The notes beneath the pieces are model-generated. The model searched no databases and had not been told where the DNA came from. It was given only the letters and a program-made list of their open reading frames with translations. The translations under genes were made by a program, and so were the position numbers. From RI-153 sp963752935 (GTDB taxonomy: Bacteria; Chloroflexota; Anaerolineae; Caldilineales; Caldilineaceae): a DNA stretch of 64,000 nt. Location: assembly GCA_963752935.1 (NCBI GenBank), contig CAVWAL010000006.1:52833-116832 (forward strand), given 5' to 3'. Positions 45,379 through 54,019 of the stretch are shown here, piece after piece. The stretch's first letter is position 1. Each line of letters opens with the position of its first letter.

Positions 45379-45963
45379 TCAAGTAGCCAGCGTAGGCCGG
45401 TGTAGATCGACTCGATAGAGCCAATTGACTAAGAAGAGCAACCCGATCGTAAAGGGCAGCCCGGACATGAGCAGGTAGACTGAGAAGGGGAACTGGCCCC
45501 AAGCCGTGACGAGGTATATCACGCTCCAACCCACCAGGAAGAGCGTTCCCAGCCATTCCCAACGCCAGGCGGCGAGAATACCGATGAGCAGGATGCCCAC
45601 GGGCAGAAGATGCATGGCAAGGGCCAGCACTGTCTCCCAGAAACCGTAGCCCGCCCCGAAGACATCCAGCGCAAACATGCTCACGAACGCAGCGAAGAGC
45701 AGCGCCACCACCCGGGGAGACCAGAAAAGCAGTCGCCGGGTCCACTGCCGCATCCTACCGGCTTGCATCTCTTCTTCGACCGCTTCGACGACAAGTCCCA
45801 GAGCCATAAAGGTGATGCCGGCGCCCGCAAAACTGGTCAGGATGCCGGCTAGAGGCGTGTCAAAGCGAGGCACTTCACGGAACAAGATCCACAGGCAGAG
45901 TGCGCACAGAACCACAAGCGCAACCCAGGGTACTGCCAACAGCAAGATCCGTCTTGTCTTCAT
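45379..45963 (-). CDS. DUF7670-like membrane protein
   Basis: The 194-residue protein has two N-terminal helices and four further helices. SPRVVALLFAAFVSMFALDVFG and GFWETVLALAMHLLP, then AWRWEWLG, resemble a small family of Anaerolineae/Firmicutes membrane proteins (DUF7670 as I recall it). It is the first gene of the operon with LysM and ChaB. Function is unknown. Confidence 0.7.
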   Translation of the reverse strand: MKTRRILLLAVPWVALVVLCALCLWILFREVPRFDTPLAGILTSFAGAGITFMALGLVVEAVEEEMQAGRMRQWTRRLLFWSPRVVALLFAAFVSMFALDVFGAGYGFWETVLALAMHLLPVGILLIGILAAWRWEWLGTLFLVGWSVIYLVTAWGQFPFSVYLLMSGLPFTIGLLFLVNWLYRVDLHRPTLAT

Positions 45964-46145
45964 AGAGCACCTCCGTGCTCGGCTTCATCAAGGACAAGCA
46001 CGCATTCCACTTTTCGACCCAAACGATATTGGTGACACACTCCTAGCATAAGAAAAACCATGAAGCTACGCAAGGGACAGGTGTCCCATCAGGTTTGAGA
46101 CAAATGGCTTGATCTCTTGAAGCGAAGCTTGGTTGAGAATCGTAG

Positions 46146-46408
46146 TTTGACCCCCTCTAACTCCCCCCGCACAAGCCCTTATCATTACCCATGACGTGGG
46201 TATGAAGAGCGGATTCGTATTGACCCTATTGGTACGGGCACGAGGGGGATGGGGGCGACATCTCGCCCATAGTCGCAGATCTCCGTCCCATTCCCCTCAT
46301 GCCCCGACAACCGGCCCGATATCACGACGAAGTATCCCAGCCGTAGAACCCAGATCGGTCGCTGTTTGCCAAGCCTGTGTCTACTGGGGACTTGTGGGTA
46401 AAGGTTAG
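46146..46408. repeat. Dispersed repeat, family C, copy 2 (inverted)
   Basis: The reverse complement of the 32369-32636 repeat over nearly its whole length: it ends CTTGTGGGTAAAGGTTAG and starts with the TTTGACCCCCTCTAACTCCC tract. It lies in an 894-bp gap (45964-46857) that also contains the family A MITE and no gene. Confidence 0.75.
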
Positions 46409-46518
46409 AGTTTTTTCACGGTGGAGGGCGTGGGGAGGGGTCCCAAACTTCGGTCTTCAAAGCAAATTCACTGTAGACAGAGGGAGAGGGCCTCGTCGCT
46501 TTCGAGCGTGGGCGCCGG

Positions 46519-46676
46519 GGGTGCGTCCCAAGTTTTTCGGTTCTGATCGTCAGGGCAGCTACCCAGAACGGACCGGCACGGAGGCCGGTCCCTACACGTA
46601 GGGATGGACCTCCGTGTCCATCCGTCGTGGCTTCCCGCTGAAGACATGGACCCACCCAATACTATGGGACACACCC
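46519..46676. mobile_element. MITE, family A, copy 2, with 9-bp target duplication
   Basis: A 158-bp copy nearly identical to 25661-25816, with the same terminal inverted repeats GGGTGCGTCCCA and TGGGACACACCC. The right internal arm has a few changes (CTTCCCGCTGAAGAC). The flanks GGGCGCCGG (46510-46518) and GGGCCCCGG (46677-46685) form a 9-bp direct repeat with one mismatch. Confidence 0.88.
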
Positions 46677-46857
46677 GGGCCCCGGCGGCTCACGGAGGCG
46701 GGTGAAGGTGTAGTACAATTGAATGGGCTGGTGCTTGATGACCCCGAATGTAAGGAAGCGAGGATCATCGCCCACTCGGTTTCGGGCGTCCTCGCCGTGG
46801 ACAATCGGCTACATACTGAGAAGGAAGAAAAAGTGGCCTAGCAAGCAGGAGATACCT

Positions 46858-47385
46858 GTGTCTACCATCGATCTCACAGAGGACGCACGCGCAGTTCCCC
46901 CAAGCAATGGAGAGATCGCGACTGTGCTGGATGCAGTGGCCGAACTGCTCGAAGCGCAAGGGGCAAACCCGTTTCGAGTGCAGGCTTACCATGCCGCCGC
47001 CCAAACCCTGCGTACACTGGCGCGGCCGGCGCACGAGATACTGCACGACGAAGGTGAAGAAGGGCTGCGCCAACTGCCTACGATTGGGCGTTCGCTGGCT
47101 CATTCGATTGCCCAACTGGCCGACACAGGGGAATTGCCACTGTTGAATCGTCTGCGCGGCGCTGCCACGCCGGAGCGGATCTTCGCCACGGTGGCGGGGA
47201 TCGGCCCGGAACTGGCGGACCGCATTCACGAGTACCTCGGCATTGAATCTTTGATCGAACTCGAATCCGCCGCCTACAGTGGACGGCTGGCGAGTGTTCC
47301 CGGCTTTGGGCCGAAGCAGGGTAAGCGCATCGTGCGCGGGCGCGAAGCCGAGTGTCAGAGCTTCTATCAGCAGCAAGCAAAATGA
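46858..47385 (+). CDS. Helix-hairpin-helix protein resembling the PolX N-terminus
   Basis: The 175-residue protein starts at GTG 46858 after CAGGAG. Residues about 20-90 resemble the 8-kDa domain of family X DNA polymerases (LEAQGANPFRVQAYHAAAQTLR, split). Helix-hairpin-helix motifs follow (LPTIGRSLAHSIAQL and VPGFGPKQGKRIV). The polymerase palm and PHP domains are absent, so this is a stand-alone DNA-binding protein. Its stop overlaps the next start as ATGA. Confidence 0.82.
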   Translation: MSTIDLTEDARAVPPSNGEIATVLDAVAELLEAQGANPFRVQAYHAAAQTLRTLARPAHEILHDEGEEGLRQLPTIGRSLAHSIAQLADTGELPLLNRLRGAATPERIFATVAGIGPELADRIHEYLGIESLIELESAAYSGRLASVPGFGPKQGKRIVRGREAECQSFYQQQAK

Positions 47386-47546
47386 CAACGCCAAACCGAT
47401 CGGGAGGTGCTCTTTTGAGATTAGACAAAAACAATCCCCGGCAACGATATGAGGATTTCTGGGATTGGCTACGCCTGCATCCGGCCTGGATTGTGGGGCT
47501 CGTGTTCGGCTATCTCTATTTTCTTGTGACAACTGAGGAGTGCTAA
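47382..47546 (+). CDS. Small membrane protein coupled to the HhH gene
   Basis: A 54-residue protein with one hydrophobic helix (AWIVGLVFGYLYFLVT) near the C-terminus. Its ATG overlaps the stop of the HhH gene by 4 bp, which suggests translational coupling. No family is recognised. Confidence 0.5.
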   Translation: MTTPNRSGGALLRLDKNNPRQRYEDFWDWLRLHPAWIVGLVFGYLYFLVTTEEC

Positions 47547-47572
47547 CGCGACGTCCTTAGGTTCGCCCACAC

Positions 47573-48034
47573 CTACGCCTCTTCTTCAAGCTGGCGCACC
47601 AACAACACCGGACACGATGCATGGTGCGCTACCCGATCGGCGACACTACCCAGGGCCCAGCGCGCCACGCCGCCGCGCCCATGCGTCGACATGACGACGA
47701 GATCGACCTTCTCGTTCGCCGCAGCCTCGATGATCTCCCTGGCCGGTGCGTCGCGTCCTTGCAGCGTGTCGACGCGATAGCCTTGATGCCGTAGATCGTC
47801 GGCTTTGGTCGCCAGGTAGGCCTCGACCTCCTTGTGGATCTGCACTTCGGCGTCCACGGCCCAGTAGCCGGCTCCGGGTTCGCCCATACCCAGGACGATC
47901 GACGGGAAGTCTTCCGAGCGAATCAGGATGATCTGACCGTCGTACTGCCTGGCCAGGCTCAGCGCTATCGGCAACGCCTTTTCCGACAGGGCGGATCCAT
48001 CCAGCGGCACCAGAATCGTCTTGAAAGTAACCAT
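47573..48034 (-). CDS. Universal stress protein (UspA family)
   Basis: The 153-residue protein has the UspA fold. It begins FKTILVPLDGSALSEKALP and ends with VMSTHGRGGVARWALGSVADRVAHHASCPVLLVR (split), whose G-x2-G-x9-G(S/T) pattern binds ATP. It is a single-domain, ATP-binding type. Confidence 0.92.
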   Translation of the reverse strand: MVTFKTILVPLDGSALSEKALPIALSLARQYDGQIILIRSEDFPSIVLGMGEPGAGYWAVDAEVQIHKEVEAYLATKADDLRHQGYRVDTLQGRDAPAREIIEAAANEKVDLVVMSTHGRGGVARWALGSVADRVAHHASCPVLLVRQLEEEA

Positions 48035-48343
48035 CTTTCACTCCGTTCGCTGAAGAATGAAACTCCGGTATCAAACCCTCAACATCAGTCTACTGCGCTC
48101 AGCATCCTGTCGCCAGGGACGACCGCCTCAACTGTCGCGGACAAATGTCCTGTCATGTTTGGAATCTATCGGACGCTTTCAACCCTCTATGTCCATAGGA
48201 GAATTCAATGTCCCGAAAGTTTGCCTGGCCGATGGGTCTGATCATGGTCGTGAATCTGCTGCTGGTGGACGGCGCCGGCTGAACGCGAAGCAGCCGACGC
48301 CATGTTCGCAGCGCGGGAAGAGGCCCACCCCAACATCGAGGTG

Positions 48344-48437
48344 CTAACCTTTACCCCCAAGTCCGCAGTCAGCACAGGCTTGGCAAACCGGTTGTCGGGG
48401 CATGAGGGGGATGGGACAGAGATCTGCCACGATGGTG
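48344..48437. repeat. Dispersed repeat, family C, partial copy 3
   Basis: About 94 bp matching the left part of the 32369-32636 repeat, from CTAACCTTTACCCCCAAG to GAGATCTGCCACGATGG. It follows a short frame at 48208-48282 (MSRKFAWPMGLIMVVNLLLVDGAG, split) that looks like the start of a truncated lipoprotein or membrane gene. No complete gene is seen between 48035 and 48495. Confidence 0.6.
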
Positions 48438-48495
48438 TTGGGGCGTTACTTTGTAGGCGGCATTCTGCGGGGGCGTTGAAGGGACAGCGGCCTGA

Positions 48496-49154
48496 TCAGT
48501 CGGGCAGATGGGCTTCGATGTGATGACGCACGGCGTAAGCTGCGGCCTCTGCCCGCGAGGCCAGATTCAACTTATCGAGGATGGAACTGACGTAGTTGCG
48601 CACGGTGCGCTCGCTCAAGAAGATCTCGGTCGGCGATCTCCTTGTTGGTCTTGCCGTCGGTGATCAGAGCCAGAATGCGCAATTCTTGATCGGTAAGCGT
48701 GGCGAAGGCGACGTCTTCAGATCGGCGTGCCGACTCGCGCAGTTTATAGAATACCTTCTGCGTCACCGCCGGATCGAGAATCGGATTCACCGCGGCCCAC
48801 CGCTTCGAGCACGTGGATCAGTTCGCCACTGCCAATGTGCTTGAGCACATAGGCAGACGCCCCGGCGGCGATGGCGTCGAAGAGGAGTTCGTCTTCGGGG
48901 TAAGAGGTGAGCATCACCACTTTGGTTTCCGGCCTTTGGGCTAAGATGTCACGGGTGGCATCGGTGCCGCTCTTGCCGCCGAGCCGGATGTCCATGATCA
49001 CAATGTCGGGGTGGTAGCGGTGAACTTTCACCACGGCATCTGCGGCATCTGCAGCCTCAGCCACCACCTCGAAGGCAGGATAACGAGAAAGCAGCGTGCG
49101 TAACCCGATCCGTACCAATTCGTGATCATCTACCAGCATAACACGTAGCGTCAT
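48496..49154 (-). pseudogene. NarL-family response regulator with two frameshifts
   Basis: The receiver domain is intact in the first frame (VMLVDDHELVRIGLRTLL, DIVIMDIRLGG with the phosphoacceptor Asp, then VLKHIGSGELIHVLE). The LuxR-type output domain continues in a second frame (LTDQELRILALITDGKTNKEIAD, split) and, after another shift near 48630, in a third (FLSERTVRNYVSSILDKLNL), ending at 48496. Its partner kinase starts 5 bp away in the opposite direction and is also broken. Confidence 0.82.
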
Positions 49155-49159
49155 GTCGC

Positions 49160-50620
49160 TTGATCCTCACCGGGCGCCGCCCTATAATTGGGGTACACTG
49201 GTGCCGCGGGCAAGTCCGGAGTGTCTCCCATGTCAGCAGCTTACGTTCAGTATATCAGATTTTTCTGCGGGTCGGCGCCTCTACCTCTTCGGCTTCATCG
49301 TTGCCGGCCTGCTCTGGATGCTGCTTAGCCTTGCTGCACATTGCCCTGGAACCTCACTCCACGACTGCGCTGCATATGCTGATTGATTTGTCTGGCGATT
49401 CAGGTTAGCGCCTGGCTGTTGTCGACAGGGTTAGTGCGCTCTATACAACGCCACGAGGAAGAAATCGAAGACCACATTGCCCGGCTGGATGCGCTGCAAG
49501 CGGCGGCATTGTCTATAAGCAGTGAGACGGAACTGAACGCCGTTCTACAGAAAGTCGTCGATTTGAGCCGAGCACTGCTCAAAGCCAATTACGGAGCATT
49601 GAGTGTGCTGAGTGACACCGACGACGGCAGGGTCCAGGAGTTTGTAACCTCTGGCATCACGCCGGCGCAGCGCACGAAGATGGCGCTTTCCCCGTGCACC
49701 CGGGTTTGCTGGGGCTCACGCTGAAAAATAAGCAGGCGCTGCGTGTGGCCGATCTGGGGCAAGACGGGCGGACGGCCGGTTTCCCAGCCCATCATCCGGC
49801 AATGCGTTCACTGCTAGCGGTGCCGGTGACCTCTAAGGGCCGCGCAATGGGTACACTCTTCCTCACCGACAAGACCGTTGTCGGCCACGATGGAAAGCCG
49901 TGCATCATTCCTTTTTCGGAAGAAGATGCGGAGATTCTGCTCAAATTCGCAACCCAGAGTGCGATTGCTATCGAAAACGATTGTCTCTATAGCCAGAGCG
50001 AGAAAGCTGGCAGTTTTGCAGGAACGCGAGCGCTTTGGCCGCGAACTGCACGACGGTGTCATTCAGTCGATCTATGCCGTGGGTCTCATGCTCGAAGATA
50101 GCCGGCAGCGCATCGACGGTGAACCACAACTCGTCTACGCGCGCCTGAGCCAGATCATGACCAACTTGAACAACGTGATCATGGATATCCGCAGCTACAT
50201 CCTCGATCTGAATCCCTTTGCAGAGCGCCCGGCAAGACATCAGCGCTCAAGTTGGCAGATCTTATCAGATATGATGTTTGGGGAGAGCGAACTCAAGCCA
50301 CGCCTCGACACTAGATCCGCTCGATCCTGGGCTGTTGTCGTCTGCACAGGTCGATGGAGATACTGCGTATTGCTCAGGAAGCACTGCTAAATGCTCAACG
50401 CCACGCTCTGGCAAGCGAAATCGTTGTGCACCTGCATCTGGTTGACGGCCTGATCCATCTGCAGATCGAGGACAATGGCGTCGGCTTCATGCCCGATGCA
50501 GTTGTCCTTTCGGGTGGGCTGCATAACATGCAGGAACGCGCCAGACTGCTCGAAGGCCGACTGAGCATCCGCAGTGTCGAAGGCCAGGGTACATTTGTTC
50601 ATCTGTACTTTGCTCCTTGA
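49160..50620 (+). pseudogene. NarL-type sensor histidine kinase with several frameshifts
   Basis: Fragments in successive frames spell one kinase. They are hydrophobic N-terminal segments (about 49250-49440), a GAF domain (about 49480-49980; AALSISSETELNAVLQKVVDLS and FATQSAIAIEN), a HisKA_3 dimer region with the phosphoacceptor RFGRELHDGVIQSIYAVGL (split; near 50035-50090), and an HATPase with RIAQEALLNAQRHA and DNGVGF (50354-50620). At least four frame changes occur (near 49385, 49700, 50000, 50240-50350). The divergent response regulator is also frameshifted. Confidence 0.8.
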
Positions 50621-50756
50621 GCATTCTCCTACTTCCACGTATCTAGCATGGTCGATTGTCCACAGATCACAGGACATTCGCCCCTACGATTTGACTTGCC
50701 AGCGCGTGATGTAATCATGGCAGATGCATCTATCGCTGCTATGAGAAGAAAAGACC

Positions 50757-51582
50757 ATGGGCGTCCCTGCCATCCATACCCACCTATTGACCCGGCTCTT
50801 TGGTCGAGCAACGCGCCGTGGATCGGTTAACCGTGACAGTCGCCCCCGGCGCTATCCTCGGCATTGTTGGCCCGGCCAACGCCGGCAAGACGACCCTGTT
50901 GAGCATCCTGGGCGGCAGGCTGCTGCCTTCGAGCGGCTCGGCTCACGTTCTCGGTTACGATGTGTGGACGCAAAGCGAAGAGATCCGTTCCTGCGCTCTC
51001 TTTGTTGGTGCTCCACAAGAGTTGGACAATCCAGGCCGTTGTGAGGAGCTACTAACGACTCTTCAGGCATCAATCCAACACACACCGCTCGTCCTCTTGG
51101 ACGAACCTGCGGCTGGGGCGAGCTACCTGAGCAAGCACTTGACTGTCTACCATCGTCTCGAAGCCATTGTGCGTGCCGCCGGCGCCACCCTCGTCCTGAC
51201 CGGAGTGAATGTGGACACGCTGGAATCTAGCTGTGATAGCATCGGTGTGCTTTGCCGTGGTGTGTTACTCGCCGCGGTGCCTGCCGCCGAAATCCACACT
51301 CGTTGCGCTACCCGTGTAGAGATTCGTGGCCGCGGGTTCACAGATGACGTCGTCGCTCTCCTGCGCCGGCGTGCACACGTTTGGGTCGCCACCGCCGGCA
51401 GTGACTACTTGTGCCTCTACCTCCTGAAAGATTTGCGCCACCACACCAACAGTCTCTCTGACAGCGCACCGCTGGTTACCCTGTTGGTGGAATCAGGCGC
51501 CGAGGTGGAGGAAGTCAATCGTCAACTTATCACTTTGGCCGACTTGAGCACTTCTGCGGCCACAACCGATCTGACACCATGA
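50757..51582 (+). pseudogene. Degenerate ABC transporter ATP-binding protein
   Basis: The best frame (50800-51582) has a Walker A, GPANAGKTTLL, and a Walker B, LVLLDEPAAG, but only about 35-40 residues separate the Q-loop region from Walker B. The ABC signature LSGGQ and most of the helical subdomain are missing. The true N-terminus (AIHTHLLTRLFG) lies in the previous frame from about 50757, another one-base offset. No permease partner is adjacent. Confidence 0.72.
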
Positions 51583-51613
51583 ACGGGCCGAGGATCTCTA
51601 TTCAGGATAAGTA

Positions 51614-51639
51614 ACGCCCAGGCCTTACGGCCCGGGCGT
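51614..51639. terminator. Bidirectional hairpin between convergent genes
   Basis: ACGCCCAGGCC (51614-51624) pairs with GGCCCGGGCGT (51629-51639) with one mismatch and a 4-nt loop, between the ABC gene end and the URO-D family gene end. Confidence 0.6.
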
Positions 51640-51685
51640 ATTGGATTGGAGAGCAGCCAGGCTATTCGGCTCAACCCGGCTCCAC

Positions 51686-52624
51686 TCAGCGCCGATGCCG
51701 GTGAGCAGCGTCGATCGCAGTCTTCAGGTTATCCCACGGCGTATCGCTGGGGATGGTACAGTCGGCGCCCAGGATGAAGCGTTCTGGCGCCTCGGCGAGA
51801 ACATTCTCTACGGCCGTGCGGATTTCTGCCGGGCCACCCGTGGCGATCACACCCTTGCGCTCCAAACCGCCCATATAGGGCCGGTCAAACAGCTCTGCCA
51901 CCTCGGTGGGCCGCAGTTTGCGGTCGCCTAGCGTCAGGCTGCAATTCACGACATGCCCCGGGTAATCCAAAAAGGGCGTCAGGTCGTTGTAGCCGGCCAC
52001 GTAATCGCAAATGTGGAGGATGTTGAAGGTGCACCCCTTGATTTCATCCCACACGGCCAGATCGGTGGGCTTGATGTAATCCTGGAAAAAACTCCCATCG
52101 CCAAAGCGGGACGTCTCACCGCCCTGAGTCGAGGCGTAGAAGCCGTCTACCCCGGCACGCATGCACCCCCGCACCAGGGTCAGTTCGTTTTCAGTCATGG
52201 TCGCCAGCCCCTGCCTGACGGCATCCGGGTTCTCGCGCAGGTGCCGGTCCAGATCCGCATCGCCCGCCAACTGCATCGCCAGCATAAAGGGCGAGTAGAG
52301 CGTCATCACGACCAGGGCCTCATCGTGCATCGCCTTCACCAGCCCTTCGACTACACGCAACGTCGGCTCGAAGAACGACTCCGGCAACAGCGGCATCTTT
52401 GCCCAGTCGTCGGCCTTGCTGATGGATGGCGCAGCCGGCATGTGCTGTTCAAACTGGATCTTCACAAAGTCCATGCCCGTGGCGCGGAAGTATTCCAGGT
52501 GTTTGTCCACTGCGGCCTGCCCCGCGTGGTAAACGCTGTCAAAGTGCATGAAGAAAGCCGCCGGCGTGTAATCCAGTGACGCTCGACCGTGAATCAGATC
52601 AAGAAGTGCCTCGCGCTTGTTCAT
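51686..52624 (-). CDS. Uroporphyrinogen decarboxylase family protein
   Basis: The 312-residue protein has the URO-D (MtaA/CmuA-like) barrel fold. MNKREALLDLIHG at the start and, near the end, GGPAEIRTAVENVL and FILGADCTIPSDTPWDNL are typical of the corrinoid-methyltransferase and uncharacterised branch rather than HemE. The start at 52624 follows GGAAGGAG. Its substrate is unknown; methyl transfer to a thiol or cobalamin, or loss of a carboxyl group, are family options. It ends near a bidirectional hairpin. Confidence 0.85.
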   Translation of the reverse strand: MNKREALLDLIHGRASLDYTPAAFFMHFDSVYHAGQAAVDKHLEYFRATGMDFVKIQFEQHMPAAPSISKADDWAKMPLLPESFFEPTLRVVEGLVKAMHDEALVVMTLYSPFMLAMQLAGDADLDRHLRENPDAVRQGLATMTENELTLVRGCMRAGVDGFYASTQGGETSRFGDGSFFQDYIKPTDLAVWDEIKGCTFNILHICDYVAGYNDLTPFLDYPGHVVNCSLTLGDRKLRPTEVAELFDRPYMGGLERKGVIATGGPAEIRTAVENVLAEAPERFILGADCTIPSDTPWDNLKTAIDAAHRHRR

Positions 52625-52758
52625 AGTTCTCCTTCCTTGCTTCGTGTTTGTCCTCGCATCATAGAATGAGTCTATCACGTTTCAGGTGGGCTGTGAACAC
52701 AACTCTCAGCCGGGGTTTACGTTTACGATGTCGTCGTGCAGTGGTAGCCGGGCGTACT

Positions 52759-52792
52759 AAAAAACACCTGCCGGATCGCTCGGGCAGGTGTT
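52759..52792 (-). terminator. Rho-independent terminator after DsrE-family gene
   Basis: On the minus strand AACACCTGCC pairs perfectly with its complement (52763-52772 and 52783-52792) around a 10-nt loop and is followed by a run of six T (52759-52764). It lies 27 nt after the TAG at 52820, that is, after the stop reached only by reading through the TGA at 53009-53011. Confidence 0.9.
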
Positions 52793-52819
52793 CGGTCATC
52801 TCTCTCGGTTGTTCAGGCG

Positions 52820-53560
52820 CTAATGGTTGACCACGAGACGGTAGCCTTTGTCTTGTAGAAAGACCAATTCGCCTACGGCAGCAGGAATGAGCATGGCCTC
52901 AGGTACCAGGTGATTCTGAATGTCTTCTAGAATTTCATCAACCGTCATGTTGTCGGTGTTGTACTTGCTGTTGGCCGCCAAACTGGCGTGCCCATGGACG
53001 GTCTGGTGTCAGGTCAGGAACAACACCCCTCGCCGGTGTAGACCCTCGATGCTGGTGTCGGCGTAGTAGGGGTCATCCCTCTCCTCGGGGATCTCCTCCA
53101 GGTCATCGGCGCTGATGCTGCTCTTGGCCCAGATGTTGCGCTCGGCCGGTTTTTTCGTCTCCGGATCGATCACATTGAGCAATTCGCCAAACTGGTACTT
53201 TTCCCAAATCTCATCGTCATAGGTGGCTGCATTGGCCGAGGCATAGGCTTGAACGACCACCTGAATCTGCTCGGCGGGTATGCCATAGCTGAATTGAAAG
53301 CCGTTGAGCCCATTGCGCACGTTGCCGAAGAGGATGCTGTTCTGGATATTCGGCCACTCGAACACCATCCGGACGGCGGTGTCGCGGCGATTGACGATCT
53401 CTTCGTATTCGTCGTAGCGGTACAGTGGATCGTCGGGTTTCAGATCATGGGCAGAGATCTCGCCCGTGTTCCGTCCGAATGCGGCTGCAACGGCTGCGAA
53501 TGCACCTGTTACCTTAAACAGGGTCCGGCGGTTGAGCCCTTTTGAATTCATCTGCTGCAT
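52820..53560 (-). CDS. Tat-exported DsrE-family protein, candidate selenoprotein (TGA = Sec184)
   Basis: The protein carries a twin-arginine signal (RRTLFKVTG, residues about 11-19) and a DsrE/F-like sulfur-relay fold. The features are MVFEWPNIQNSILFGNVRNGLNGFQF and GIPAEQIQVVVQAYASANAATYDDEIWEKY (split), then GVLFLT. At that point the frame has TGA (53011-53009), followed in the same frame by HQTVHGHASLAANSKYN and PAAVGELVFLQDKGYRLVVNH, the normal C-terminal end of the family, to TAG at 52822-52820. Family members as I recall them have Cys in the F-L-x-C-H-N/Q position, so the TGA replaces the likely active Cys. Reading it as selenocysteine gives 246 residues. A SECIS-like hairpin follows. 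If the TGA were a stop, the 183-residue product would lack its last strand and helix. AAGGAG lies 7 nt before the ATG at 53560. Oxidoreductase or sulfur-transfer activity outside the cytoplasm is likely; a simple nonsense mutation is the alternative. Confidence 0.75.
52973..52992 (-). promoter_or_regulatory. Candidate bacterial SECIS hairpin
   Basis: Starting 17 nt after the TGA the mRNA reads GGC-A-CGCCA-GUU-UGGCG-GCC. This forms three pairs, a bulged A, five pairs and a GUU loop. The loop begins 26 nt after the UGA, inside the 16-37-nt window of known bacterial SECIS elements, and starts with GU, as the SelB-binding loop does. All bases lie in the coding frame. Confidence 0.65.
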
Positions 53561-54019
53561 CGTCATACTCCTTTTGCTCTAGAACGTGCTCCGGATGAGG
53601 CGCGGGTAGTTCTGCCAGGCAGAAGTAAGCACATGCGGCGGCCAAGTCCTGTCTGCGTTGAGAAGAAATGCAAACACAGACACGCTACGGACTTTCCGTT
53701 TCGCTTCAGGATGAATCGAATCCATGCGATTGAGAGAGATTGACCTTGATGGACCCACCCATTATCGCATGATTGCAGCGATTGTCAACCACAATTTGAA
53801 AGCGGGTCAGGCGACAATCGAATCGGGGAGGGCCTTACTTTACGAAACCATTCCGGCGAATCTGATATAGGCCTGTGTACCCCTGGCTGTTGCTGTGGCA
53901 GGCAAAGTGCCAGTCTGATGCTTGGCAGGTGACGTGCTTTCCGCTAAGATGTGGGCAGTGCCGGTTGATATCTGGAGGCTTCCGAATTCAGATTGGATTT
54001 AACGAAAGAGGGGACGGTC
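53561..54019. other. Intergenic region between divergent genes
   Basis: No gene or clear promoter is recognised in these 459 bp. A 13-bp match to the family A MITE right end (ATGGACCCACCCA near 53749) is too short to call. Confidence 0.4.

Noticed and set aside
53745..53770. Match to the end of the family A MITE (ATGGACCCACCCA)
   Set aside because: Only 13 bp match and there is no partner end or duplication.
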